NCBI GenBank assembly: GCA_025531455.1
Contig: JAMYHL010000045.1
Span: forward strand, 186,001-250,000
Length of the DNA stretch: 64,000 bases
DNA from: Apiotrichum sp. Y4204
Lineage: Eukaryota > Basidiomycota > Tremellomycetes > Trichosporonales > Trichosporonaceae
Reading direction: 5' to 3'
In this document: positions 10,751 through 22,295 of the stretch, in pieces
How the letters are laid out: each line of letters opens with the position of its first letter
Numbering within the stretch: position 1 is the first letter of the stretch
Position numbers and translations under genes: made by a program
Notes under the pieces: generated by a model
What the model saw: the letters and a program-made list of their open reading frames with translations, nothing else
The model's database searches: none
What the model was told of the DNA's origin: nothing

Positions 10751-11948
10751 ATGTTCGGTGCTGCCGCCCTCCTCCTCCTTGCCTCGTTCGTTCGTGCCGA
10801 GCTCGGCCCCAACGATGTCGAGGTCATCAAGGAGAACGTCAACAGTGGGTATTCACACCTAACCAGTGGCCTATGGAGTGGCTGCTTGGCAGACTTTTTA
10901 TGTCCTGTGTGGCGCGTTTGCGTCCTGGTTATGAGATCCGCAGGGCTGCAGTAGCGCAGTAGGCTAACAGTATAGACGCCAAGCTTGACGGTCTCTTTAC
11001 CGACTTCAACCCCGAGGGTCTCGTTGTCGCTCACTGGTCGTCGTCGAACACCTCCATCTCGATCGGCAAGCCCATCGAGCCCGAGACCGCCAAGAACTTC
11101 CCTTCCATGATCGCGATCCAGCCCGCCCCCGGTGCCAACTTCTCCGCCGACACTGTGAGTTTGTGAAGGGTTATGCGTCTTGTATTGTTCCCAGAACTTG
11201 GACAAGTCGCGTCTCCAGGACCTTGCTGTTTGCGGTTCCAGGCTGACGGCAGATGTACACCGCTCTCCTCGTCGACGCCGCCCAGGTCGGCACCAACTTC
11301 ACCGGCGACACCCAGACTCTCCACTGGCTCATCAACGGCATTCACCTTGAGGTCGCTCAGCAGGGCAACGCCACCGCGCAGGGCAACTCCACCGAGGGGG
11401 CCAACTCCACCATGGGTGCCAACTCTACCGAGCAGACCAACTCCACCCAGCCTCAGAAGGGCGGCCCCTACCCCCTCAACTACGACAACGGCACCACCGT
11501 GATCGAGTACGCCGGCCCCAACCCTCCCGCTGGTGACGCCCCCCACCGTTACGTTTTCCTCGTCTACGCCCAGCCCGACAACTTCACCGCTCCCGAGGCC
11601 TACTCGCGTGCCCAGCAGTACCCCAACCCTCAGAAGTTCGACTTCGTCAAGTACCACACCGACGCCAAGCTCGGCAACCTCGCCGGTATCACCTTCTTCA
11701 CTGTCGGCCAGCCCAACGCCACCCAGACCGTTGAGCCTACCCAGAACGCTACCGGCACCATCTCTGCCCCCACCGACGGCACCAACAACGGTGGCAACGC
11801 CAACGGCACCAACCCCGACGGCACTGCCAACAACGGCACCAGCCCCTCGGACCCTGCCGGCAAGCCGCCGGGCTCGGGTGCCTTCAAGGTGCTCCCCGCT
11901 GCCGGCTTCACCGCTGCTGTTGCCGCTGCCCTCGCTGCCCTCATCTAA
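10751..11948 (+). CDS. Secreted, GPI-anchored PEBP-family protein
   Basis: 322-residue surface protein of the phosphatidylethanolamine-binding (PEBP/TFS1/RKIP-like) family. Exons: 10751-10844, 10976-11154, 11253-11948. A signal peptide opens the protein (MFGAAALLLLASFVRAE). The PEBP core shows YTALLVDAAQVG...DTQTLHWLING (the place of DPDAPS...HW), GPNPPAGDAPHRYVFLVYAQ (the GxHRY ligand-site motif) and FDFVKYHTDAKLGNLAGITFF. Between the first two motifs lies an inserted NST-rich segment with several N-glycosylation sequons. After the core comes an Asn/Gly/Thr-rich stalk, then a hydrophobic tail (GFTAAVAAALAALI) ending at the stop, as in GPI-anchor signals; the omega site is probably in the GSG just before. 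The DPDAP motif is altered, so ligand binding is uncertain. A role in the cell wall or extracellular space is inference. Confidence 0.85.
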
Positions 11949-12417
11949 GCGCAGTTCGAGTTACATTCCGCTAGCGAGTGTGTCATCGTCTGTTCTTCGT
12001 CGGCGTGCGGGTTTCTCAGTGCCCTCTGCCGATCGCATCCTGTACCGTAGATTTTCTGCGTCACGAGTTACCTGGCATCTGCGCCGCCCTTAGTGTGACG
12101 TATAATAATGTAGTGTCTGTTTCTGTTGAGATGCTATGTTTCGTTGCGTGAGGTGATGGTTATGTTGCTGTCCTGGCGCCCTGCGGCGCAACACTGATTG
12201 TGGTGTTGACCGACTTTTGCGAGATGACGGTAGCTGCCAGTTGTTGATATCGGACGTGAGGCGCATTCGACGCTGCGAATGACGTTGGAATCCGATCGAC
12301 CGAGCAATCAACACGAGGACTGCAATAACAGATATGGGAGTGCGGGAGCGTGAGAGCAAGCAACATATGAACGGCACTGGCATTCCGAAGAGCTGCGCAG
12401 GCGCAGCTGTACAAAAA

Positions 12418-12478
<61 letters not shown>

Positions 12479-13621
12479 AAACGCCGTCGCTGACGACAAA
12501 TCGCCCCGGGTCAAGTCGTTACTCGCCGGCCTGTGTTCGGAATCACGCATCTAGCATCTGTATATTGCAAGTGTGGCCGTGCAGCCTTGCGGCGTTGCCG
12601 TCTTGCGGGCGGCGGTGAGCGCGGTGGTTCTACGACCCCCGGTAGCCAGCAGCATCTTACTGCCACCATTGCCTTCCTACACACCACCCCGGCTAGCTGT
12701 GTTCCGCGAAAGCGAAACAATCAGAACAAATGGCGCAAATGGCGCGCGTACTGTATGTACCATGCGAACACCATGCTGCGGGCATCTGTGATTTCATGAT
12801 TTCATGCGATCATGCATGATGCACTTCTGGTCCTGGTGCTGGCGTCAAGAAGTAATTTTCACCATCAACCCAGAACGGCCAGAACCCTGCCATGCCTGCC
12901 AACTGCCGAGGTGCCGACCCAAGTGCAAAGGAGACCGGACGGGATCCGCAGATGAGCCATTTGTGTGTGATCAATCGATGATCTGCATATCCTAGTAATC
13001 CGAGTTTAGCTCGTTCCCCATAGATCGGCATATCGAACCTCATCTCTGCATCTCAACATGTCAATAATGGATGCACTCGAGCTGGATGCATCGATGAAGG
13101 ATTGCTTTGCAGCAGTGCCACCAGGAACAAGACACCTAGTACTTCCCCCCCACGCCGCAGGGAAGGGTTGCTCTGCTATGCTGTATATACTTTTACGAGG
13201 TGGCTGATTGGCTGGTACACTGCCGGGCAAACTCGCGCCAACTCTTCGGCATTTTGCAAAACTCCGTTTCCACCACGGAGGATCCAGTTAATTGCTGGGC
13301 TATGATGCGGATTAGAGAGACTACAGCCATAATAGGAAATAAGATAACAATGGAGAATAGTAATAGGAAAAGCATACCAAGAGGCTTGTTGGCTGGCTCT
13401 CCTTGTGCAGGTTCTCGCGCCCCTCCTGGGGCCATCTGCTCCCAGGCTCTCGTGCTGCTTGCCTGCACACCCTTGGCGTATCATAGCCCTGCTGATCACC
13501 ACTGCACAACCGTCTCCACCGCTGCTCGGCTCCTCATCCTCACCACTCTCCTGTCTCTACTCTCCATCTCTCCCTCCACCTCCTCCTCCCCCCTCCTAAT
13601 CCCCCCCAAAACACACTCGCA
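11949..13621. other. Intergenic region with long poly(A) tract
   Basis: About 1.7 kb between tandem genes. It contains the 58-bp A run and a small inverted repeat. From 13530 the sequence is almost pure pyrimidine on the plus strand and probably forms the promoter and leader of the cytochrome oxidase gene. No coding region was supported. Confidence 0.5.
12391..12476. repeat. Short hairpin followed by a 58-bp poly(A) run
   Basis: AGCTGCGCAGGCGCAGCT (12391-12408) is a perfect 8-bp inverted repeat with a 2-base loop. Ten bases later an uninterrupted run of about 58 A residues occupies 12419-12476. It may be a simple homopolymer or the tail of an old retroposed copy; no flanking target duplication was recognised. 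Confidence 0.9.
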
Positions 13622-14978
13622 ATGTCGCTCCTCCGCACCGCCGCTGTCCGCGCCTCGGCCGCCCCCCGCGCCGCCCTCGCCCTCCGCGCCGCCTCGACCG
13701 TCAACGTCGTCTCCTCGCGCTCCAATGAGAGCTCGGCGCTCCTCGCCAACATTGAGGCGTCGTGGGCCAACCTCCCCGCCTCGGAGCAGCACGAGGTCTA
13801 CCAGAAGCTTGAGGAGATCCAGAAGAAGGACTGGAAGGAGCTCACCGTCGACGAGAAGAAGGCTGGTGAGTATCGTTGGAGCTTGGCTGTTATGTGTCGT
13901 CAATTTCGTGCAACGAAACTCGCCGAATTCAGATTGGCCCATCCTCGGATCTTTTGGGTGTCTGCAAGACCACATTCATTCTTGCATGGGAAGAGTGCAT
14001 ACGCAACGATGCGCTCGGCGGTGCACCCATCGTGGTGCACAAAAGGTCGCCGAGCGCCGAGGTGCGATGTTGTGTGGATAGGACTGCATCAAAATACTGC
14101 ACATATCAAAGGCCTCAAGCCGTCTGTGTAGATGGCGCATCCCACCCACCCCCGCGCATAACCGAGACGAAGCGAAGACCCGACCGACCCGCGACATTTC
14201 TTTTGTCTGTCTGCCACCCACAGGGGTCATCGCACCGGGTCCTTCCGGGGTGGCGCCGTGCTGTCCTCTACATGCGCTCGTCACCACAGACGGCGACGGC
14301 GTGCATTGCGATCGCGAACCCCGCTGTCTGCATGCATGCGCAGTGGATGCATACCCAATTGTGCATCTTGCCGACCGTGCTCTGCCTGGTCAGCAGGTGA
14401 AGACTTGTGGGCAACTAGCCAATACCACGGCGCCACTTGCGCCGCTGTCAACGCCTCACACCTCACAATGTGCTGTCTGCGTCTCCCATCTCCCTCCGTC
14501 CCTCTGCTCCCAGCTGTGCCTTCCGAAGCTTGACAATTGAGTGCTGACACCGTACCCTTCCGACCTCGCCTCCGACCTCGCCTGCTTATCTACACCTTGT
14601 GCCCACAGCGTACTACGTCTCGTTCGGCCCCCACGGACCCCGTGCCCCCGTCAACCCCCCGGGCCGTGGCATGAAGGTCTTCGCCGGAACCCTCGCCACC
14701 GTCGCCGCCGCTATGGGTCTCTTCGCCTTCGTCCGTAGCCAGGGTGAGTCGTCACACTTGAAAGGAAGGCATAAACTGACACTCAGCTCCCCCTCCCCCC
14801 AAGACCTGGAACCGCGAATACCAGGAGCAGTCGACCGAGTACCTCAAGGAGCAGAACTCGAACCCCATCGTGCGTGTCAAAAGACCTTGTGTTTTGCGTC
14901 ACAGGACCCCAAGTGCTGATGTTGCAGTCCGGTATCTCGTCCGAGGGCTACAAGGGCAAGGGAATGGTCATGGTCTAA
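13622..14978 (+). CDS. COX5: Cytochrome c oxidase subunit 5 (COX IV family), mitochondrial
   Basis: Nuclear-encoded subunit of respiratory complex IV, 170 residues. Exons: 13622-13865, 14609-14743, 14787-14869, 14928-14978. The first 25 residues are rich in Arg, Ala and Ser with no acids, as in a mitochondrial targeting peptide. The mature part follows yeast Cox5a closely: IEASWANLPASEQHEVYQKL, then AYYVSFGPHGPRAPV joined exactly across intron 1, one membrane helix (GTLATVAAAMGLFAFVRSQ), then KTWNREYQEQSTEYLKEQNSNP. All junctions keep the frame and restore conserved sequence. Intron 1 is 743 bp, far longer than the other introns in this gene (43 and 58 bp). A C/T-rich tract directly precedes the ATG. 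Identification as the COX4/COX5 family is firm. Confidence 0.95.
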
Positions 14979-16304
14979 GCCAACACAAACACATAGCCCG
15001 GCGAGCGGAAAGCCGGCCGCGCCCGTCCGCCACAGCACAAATAGAACTGGGCGGGCGCCGCGCGCGGTCGCCGCTAACAAAGGGATCTTGGAACATACGT
15101 CCGTCCTTCGTAGCCAAATGGGAAGAACAAGGGATGAATCGTATTTGCATAGCGGCATCGACAGTGCGGAGCAGGGAATGAGGGATGATGAGGCGAAAGG
15201 CCGACCACGGAGTGTTGACAGTCTCGCGAGACTAACCGGCCCCAGTGGCTTCATCGATGAACCCGGACATGGCCCCATGTCCGCCGCATCAACAACCCCC
15301 ATCACTGACTTGACGTCTGTGGACTCTGCCATCCATCTCCGTCGCGGTCATCATCTACTCCATAAACATATTGACATTCAGCCCATCACCATTCCTCCCC
15401 TAGGCTCCATTCAGGCCATCACGTCTTACTGATACGGTGTAAAGTTGACACCAAACACAAGTCGGCAGCAACAGCCACCCCCGGCCGCGATCCCAAACCA
15501 CCTGCGCTTCGAGACCGCGCTCCCTTACTGAGTCCAGGCGGCCGTGCTTCCAAAGGACGCTCCGAGGGCCGAGCGGCCCGAGGCGAGCAAGCGCGGGGCA
15601 TGACCCCCACCGCCCTACTGTGCATGGGATACTCCCAGGGACCGGCGGAGCGGCATTCGTTCGACTTCAAAGAGCCGGCATCGCTGCGCACGCTGTGGAG
15701 CAACGCTCGTTCCAGCCGCCGTAGAGGGAAGGGCCGCGGTCCGAGTCCCGGCCCAAGTCTTGCCAACATACAGCCGAACAACTTGCCCAACACTCCCCAA
15801 ACGCGCACCCATGACGAGCGCCGACGGCCGTCGCCGTCCTCGTCAAGGCCCGCTCACCAGGACCAGCAGGTGCTGCCTGTAAATATCGTAGCGTCTCGTT
15901 CTCCTCCACGTCTTCTTTCGTCTGAACCCGTCACAACGTACTCGGATTCCATGACAGCATGTGCCCTGGTTGTATTGGTCGCATTGTGGCATTGGTGCTA
16001 GGTGCAACCTTTGATACAGTAGCACCACGACGTATGAGCCAAAGAATGACGTCACTTCATTGACACTGCTCATCTGGTCTGCATTCCGATCTCTATCACT
16101 CTACTTCGCAGCCAGAGGGCCACCAGTCATCCGTATCGGACGCGCCAGAAGGAATGCAGCAAGACATGCACGGAATAGGCGGAATCCACTTCTCACACAT
16201 CTGCAGCCCGATATCGGAAGAAGCTCTTGCGCGATCTTGCGGAATCCCAGGCTCCGGTTCGGTGAACGCCGATTCCGTTCCCACATACCGCAGGCCACAG
16301 GTAC
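14979..16304. other. Spacer between convergent genes, one doubtful open frame
   Basis: About 1.3 kb between two stop codons. A plus-strand frame is open over roughly 15520-16001 and reads as basic, serine/proline-rich sequence similar in style to disordered segments of real genes. It lacks a convincing start, splice pattern or domain and is not called as a gene. Confidence 0.4.
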
Positions 16305-17603
16305 TCACACCTGGCAGATCATAACGCGCTCCTCGGAGCGATTGCAGCACTCGATGAGCTCGATCGCGCTCGGCGCACTCGCGAGCGTCATGACGCACGA
16401 CGTGCCTGCAAAGCGCGTCCCGCGCTCCAGTCCGGCCCGATTACACGCGACAAAGACCATCTCGCAGCGCGGCGGCGGGAGCTCGAGACCCGTCGTGTCG
16501 TAACTCGGTGTCGGGTCGTGTAGGGGCGAGAGACGCGCCGCCCAATAGTTCAGATTGCTCTCTGACGGCGCGTTCAGGTCATGTGGCGGCGGAGGTGTCG
16601 AGTCTGAGTCTGAGTCGGGATCCGGGTCCTGCTCGGCTGGATCTAGCCAGTTCATCCTGCAATCAGCGGGGAGCTGGGCGTTGTGACGTACGGGCAGACG
16701 AGAACGTCGACATTGTTAGACACACAGTATGTCGCCAGCTCGAATGCGTTCCACGGGGCTGGTATTAGATGTGAGGCGGAAGGGTAACAGATAACATACC
16801 CAGAAATTCTTTCGGGTTTAGGTCTGGTGTAAGTACAGTCCCTTGTGGATTACAGGATCCAAGTTACAGAATCCCTTCACCAGTTTCAAACCCGTCAAAG
16901 ACCTTACTCACCCATGCAGATTCCTATTGACACGCGTCCGAGGGGTGCCGGGAGGTCAAAATGACTGAACCCATCGCCCTCACGCGACCACCGCTTATCC
17001 GTCTCAAACAGGAAGGTCTTGCGGTAGTTGCCGATGACTCCTGCGGGTCCGGCAAGGACGGCCGAGTTGTAGCCCACGCCCCGTACTGGCTCAGGAGGTA
17101 ACTCGTGTGTGCCGGTTGAGTGCCCGTTGGCTTCTCCCGCTCCATTCACAGGTGCGACCGCCGCACTACCGTTTTCACTCTGCTCCGCCTCACCTTCCGC
17201 AAGCTCGGGATATCCCGCCACGACATGGCAGTTGAGGCGCTGCGCGAGCGTCGTAGCCAGGTTGGACGTCGGCCCCGTGCCCCGCTTCTCGAGGTATTGT
17301 GCGATCTCGGTTCCATCTTCAAACATGTACCCTGAGAGTGCCATCTCCGGCAGAACGACTAGATCCACCTGACCAGGTCGGAGTCTAGTGTCAGAGAGCC
17401 CCCTTCGTAAATGACCGTCGAATCAGCGAAACATACCCAGCCGTCATGCGGTTCACCTTGGCAGCGTTCTCGAACACCTTTCCCAGCTGCCATTAGTTCA
17501 CTACTCCCACAGGTATCCACTATCGCACCTGAGGGTCAAACTGCACACATGCAATGCGCAGCGGCTGTCGCCGGTACGCCGGTGGCGGGGGCAGCGCGGA
17601 CAT
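16305..17603 (-). CDS. NTA1: Protein N-terminal amidase (nitrilase superfamily)
   Basis: Deamidates N-terminal Asn and Gln, feeding the Arg/N-degron pathway. 346 residues in six exons (minus): 17603-17529, 17486-17437, 17384-16912, 16823-16800, 16758-16692, 16656-16305. The carbon-nitrogen hydrolase triad is present: Glu55 (VVLPEMALSGY), Lys164 (NYRKTFLFETD) and Cys198 (GICMDLNPKEF, completed across an intron). Downstream, VLVCPMNWLDP and FAGTSCVMTL are typical of fungal Nta1. Introns are 42, 52, 88, 41 and 35 bp, and one exon has only 24 bases. A 30-residue disordered insertion lies between the Glu and Lys motifs. The stop chosen (CAG GTG TGA) coincides with a weak GTGTGAGT donor, so a short C-terminal extension cannot be excluded. 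It is shorter than yeast Nta1 (457). Confidence 0.9.
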
Positions 17604-18855
17604 GGTGAGGGCGGTGGAAGCAGTGGTGGCGGCGCGGCGCCACTTATCTTGCAGGTATCGAAGCACACTGGCTGAGTATGTAGGCGGGTGGGGTCAGGAT
17701 GTAGCCAAGGGGATATATAGCCAAGGGTATATATATGGGGCAGGCTGGTTAAGACGATCTTTTGTGGACAAGACAACAGAGCCATACTTGATATTTAATG
17801 CTCGTCATCAACAGCCAGCCCGTTGTCGATGGCACTCATTGCAGGCCACGATGGTAACGTGTGGGGACCCGCAATCCGGTGGAGGGCGAAGAGGCTGATA
17901 CAGGGCTGAGGCTGATATTTGTGTGTATTCACTCGGCGGCTCAGTGGATTTCAATGCTTCGGTTAGGAGATTCCTGATGCCGTTCCTGGCCGATTATAGA
18001 TCTGTCCTCTGATCATCTCATCAAAATCGCCTTCCCCTAATAAAACTACCTTCCTTGCATGTATTTCCCTCACTTTGAAAACATTTACATGCATAGCAGT
18101 TGGGGGGTTAGTGGTTTAGGGGGCTAGGGGCATAGGTGGTTGGGAGCTTTAGGGGGTTAGAGCTGGATATATATATATCCCAATGCATAGGACTTGGGGG
18201 GGCCGAGATTCTCCTCGGCTTACTGCCCCTTCAAGTGCCACTCCCGGGTATTTTCGGCATTATAGTCGCATATCCGGGCACGGTTCCTGCCCTTTTTACC
18301 CTGAATCTCCCTCCCCGAGCCCCTTCGCGCGCGCGTGCATGTCGAGTAGTGTGGCAACATCCGGCAGAGTGGTCTAGGGGGGAGGAGTGGTCTGCCTCCA
18401 CTGTCGCCTCTTGGTGGAGGTTGCTTAGTCGTTGCTCCACCACACACCCACACTCCCCCCATCCCCCTCCATCCTCCCCTCCACCATCCACCACCACACC
18501 ACCACACCATCCCATCCCTCCTCCACCCTGCTTCAAGCAGTCTCCTCGCCACCTCGTCCGACCTCTTCGCTATCACTCACCTGTTGTAGCGCGGCGTAGT
18601 CGTTGTCTCTCAGCCAACTGGAGCAGATTCCAACAGATAACGAACCAAGTCACTCCCCGAGTCGTCCCATTCTCTCCGAGTGGAGGCCAACCCACACCTT
18701 CCTCACACCTTCCTCCACCTCCACCCGACCTATCCACATCCACATTCACATCCATCTACATCCACTGTCCATCGCGACCGCGTACACTGCCGCCGGCATC
18801 GTCCCACAACACCGTCTATACCTCCGGACAGCGTCTACGCATAGTACTGAGAAGA
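17604..18855. other. Divergent intergenic region, NTA1 / C2H2 transcription factor
   Basis: About 1.25 kb between divergent ATGs. Several TATATA stretches lie near 17715-17740 and 18166-18178. From 18430 to 18840 the plus strand is extremely C/T-rich, with repeated CCACC and CATCC words; this is probably the long 5' leader of the transcription factor gene. No separate gene was recognised. Confidence 0.5.
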
Positions 18856-20371
18856 ATGCCCGCGCGCCGCGCCACCGCCGTGGGCCCCGATGGCAGCCCG
18901 CTGCCCACCGAGGGTGGCAAGGAAAAGCTCACCTTTGGCTGTGCATACCCAGGATGTGGCCAGGTAAGTCGCGTGGTCCAACTGTCCGAGGGCGCAAAGA
19001 GTGTTCCCATCTTTGTCAGATGCCCCGTCGCCATCGGCGGGGGCAGGGGAAGCGCTTGCGCGAGATGTATGCGTGAACTGGACTGGTGCTGACACTGCCG
19101 CGCAGACCTATAGCCGGATGGAATACCTGAAACGCCATCAGAGAAAGCGTGCGTCCTGTCCGCGATGGCAACCTGGCTCGGGGTTGCGCTGAATGCGCAA
19201 ACGCGATATGCTGGGCGTTTGTCCTCACGGTCGATCTCACCCTGCGGCATCGCGCATCGCGCCCCAACCCGGGGCTGAGCCTTGCTAATCTATACAACTT
19301 ATTGCTGACACCCCTTCAGACCAGGACGAGAGGCCATTCCAGTGCAAGGACTGCTCAAAAGCTTTTGCCAGAAGGTGGGTATCTTCTATTCATCCTTCAA
19401 TGCATTACTGACTTCCCAGCGACGTGCTGCTTCGCCATCGCCGCAGGTGTCACCCTACTCCCCCGCCTCGCGATCGCTCCTCTAATTCACCTAAACCACC
19501 ACTACGAGCCCACCCGTCCGTACCCATATCATCGTCCCGGACGTCAGAACGCGAGGCGTCACCGGTCCGCGGTGGGCGGAAACATCCGCGCAGCTCGGAG
19601 GCCGCGACTCTTGACGAACATGTTGCTTCCCGCCCTCGTTTGTCGCCGGATGAAGACGACGACGAGGACCGTTATGGTTCGCGCTTCTCCCGCAATGGCA
19701 TGGGCAACGGCGGAGTCTTTGGCGTGGCGGACTCGTACTACACTGGCAACCCTGTCTCCACGGACGCAAACTATGGGGCCTCGAGCCTCCTACCCATGTT
19801 CCAAAACTCATCGTACCACAATGTCCACGATCCCAACCACCTCGAGGACGCCTCGGTCCTTCTTTCCATGGCGTATCCCGGCGGTGTGCCCGGACCTAAC
19901 ACTAGTCCTGATGACGCTGGTAACGGTGACCGCTCTGAGTGGGATGCTGGGCAGTCCCTCGGCGGGGTACTTACTGCCGAGGACACTGCTGCCGCTGTAG
20001 TTGCTGCCGCTGCTGCTTCTGTGGCGTCCGTGCCCTCGGCCTCGCCCGATAACGATACTCCCTCGCACGAGTCGAATTTTAGCTCAGGCGCCGTCGATAC
20101 CCCGGCTCGGCCGGCGGCGCCGGGTGCTGTGCTGCCCGAGTCGATGGGGAACTTGGCGGGAAACATGAACTGGCTCGCCGGGACTAACCAAGCAATCTCG
20201 CCATCCAACTGGCCAGCTGAACCATCCCGTCCCCTTTCCCCTTTCAACCTGTCCAGTCTGTTTGCAACATCGCCGTTCGGTCTATCGCCCTCGCCTAGCG
20301 TTACTTTGTCCAACGAGACGACGGCAATGGCCATCGCTGCGGTTACAGCGGCGGCGGATGACCAGTCGGGC

Positions 20372-20414
<43 letters not shown>

Positions 20415-22295
20415 CTGGCGCCAACACGACTGTGGTTACTCTCAACGGCAACAACAGCAACAGCACCCTGAACAGCAGTTATGCCATGAACAGCGCATTT
20501 GCGCAAGCAAACCCGTTCGTGGCCGCGCTTCTGAACCAGCTCGCCATGAATGATGTTCCGGAAACAAAGGCCAATCCGAATCCCGAGCGACCGCTTCTTC
20601 GTCTTGCCAACAAGGACCTCAATATCCGTGCCGGCCAAGAGTGCCCCAGGAACTCTCGATTCTAGTAGGTTAACCTTCCGGCCACTCTAACCTATCAGCC
20701 TGCCCGCCGACCGCTTTGCAGGATGTTACCAGATTCCCCATTGGGCTCTTCCCCCTCTCCGCAGTCTGTCTGTCATGGCAGCGAAGACGTACTATTCCGT
20801 CCTCAACCACTTCCCATTTGTGCACGACCCCACTTTCCAGCTCATAGACACTGCTGCCTGTCTCGCCTTCGCCATCTGCACCGTGGGCGGCATCCGCATG
20901 GGAGGCAAGAGCGGCAAGTCCGAGTTGTTCCCTAACGACCCTTTGTCTGCCGGCGGTGCGTGGGAGGGCGTGTTTACCAACTTTACCATTCCCGTCGACG
21001 AGGAGGAACAAGAAGACCAGCGTCGTGTGGAGGAATGGGACGGTGGTCAGATTGTTCGCCATGAGAAGACCAATATGCTGGTCAAGTCGTTCTCACTTGC
21101 AAAGGGTGTCCTCATGACTGAATACAACGTCGCCCTCCTGCAGGCCCTGATTCTCTATCATGCCCCATACTTCCTGTCGAAGAATGAGCATGAGCGTCGC
21201 CACGCCAACATGTTCTTGGGAACCATTGTGTCTGTGAGTTTGTCATGATAATCAGCAGGACCTGTGGAACTAATGTCAGATTACGCGGCAGATCGGATTT
21301 TTCCAGCCCGAGCTTGAGCACACGGATCCCAACTTTGAGCTTCCTCAGGCGCCGTACAACCCAGTTGAGCTCGACAGAGCTTGGAGACGTTGGGTCCAAC
21401 TCGAGTCTCGCAGGAGAACCGCTTTCCTTGTGTATCATCTGGACACTGTCTCGTCGATTGAGTCCCAATTCCCCCCGATCATTGCCCCGTCGGAGATCGC
21501 CATGCTTCCGCTGCCCGCTTCGAACAGTATATGGAATGCCCGGACTCCGCAGGAGTGGATCAAGGCAATGCACACCACGTACCGTCCACTCACCCTCGAC
21601 AGTGCTATGCGGAGGCTCTTCAACCTGCCTACCTCGGGTAGGTTTGATGAGGTTGCTGGAACAAACCCGACCCGCAACATTCTCAGTGAAGTCGAGTATG
21701 GACCGTTTGCACGCACCGCCTTGATCATGACGTTGCTTCGCGGAATCGTCGACGTTGGTGAAGGAAAACGGGACCGCGGGGATTGGCGCGATCTCACCGA
21801 CCTTTGGGTCTCGGCGCAGCATCTCCGTCCCGGTGCAAAGTGTTTTACCGCCGAGGGCATGGACCTGGGAACGTGCACCCCCGAAGCGTTGCGCACGCGG
21901 TATTCGTTTGCGCTGCAGCGCTGGCGTGATGGTTGGGAGAATGACAAGCTCTGCTCGCCGATTCCCCGCTCGCCGTCATCAAGCAGCCCGGACTCGGTTC
22001 TCCTCACGCCAACGTTGAATGCTGCGTCGCCAAGCTCATCGTCCAGTGGTGATTCTTCTAAGAAGGGAGGGCATGTGTACTGCGAAGGTGAGTCCCGATT
22101 CGGATGCCTCAATTCCATGTCCTGACACTGGCTAACCATCCAGAGGCGATGCCGTTCTACTTCCTTTCGACGGCGCTTCTCCGCACCCTGCTCAACAACT
22201 CGTCCCAAAGTGCTGGGCGCAACCTGCTCGCCAACGTGCGCTACAGCGAGCTGCTTGATGCGTCGCGGACGCTGGCACGCTCGGGCTCGAGCTAA
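18856..22295 (+). CDS. C2H2 zinc-finger transcription factor with fungal-specific TF domain
   Basis: 981-residue predicted DNA-binding regulator. Exons: 18856-18963, 19106-19148, 19320-19374, 19420-20664, 20699-21233, 21280-22087, 22144-22295. Two adjacent C2H2 fingers are built from the first four exons: CAYPGCGQTYSRMEYLKRHQRKH, a short HQDERPF linker, and CKDCSKAFARSDVLLRHRRRCH. A long disordered region (residues 90-480) has an alanine tract and 14 consecutive asparagines at about 387-400. From 484 the fungal_trans-type domain begins (NSRFYLPADRFAGCYQIPHW, ALPPLRSLSVMAAKTYYSVL, NHFPFVHDPTF) and continues through WRRWVQLESRRRTAFLVYHLD. The 34-bp intron at 20665-20698 removes an in-frame stop and restores the conserved start of this domain. 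The layout is like S. pombe Klf1/Rsv-type regulators. Target genes are unknown. Confidence 0.88.

Noticed and set aside
11533..12093. Long serine/threonine/proline frame overlapping the PEBP gene
   Set aside because: It is a shadow of the real frame, caused by GC-rich third positions in the PEBP exon.
12391..12476. Bacterial-type intrinsic terminator (hairpin plus homopolymer)
   Set aside because: The run is A on the strand where the hairpin precedes it, and the genome is clearly eukaryotic.
13876..14400. 174-codon open frame inside the long COX5 intron
   Set aside because: It has no ATG-anchored domain, contains tRNA-like and low-complexity words, and lies fully within a well-supported intron. 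Chance openness in GC-rich DNA is likely.
15520..16001. Basic serine/proline-rich open frame between COX5 and NTA1
   Set aside because: Style resembles disordered coding sequence, but no start, splice sites, domain or conserved motif could be identified.
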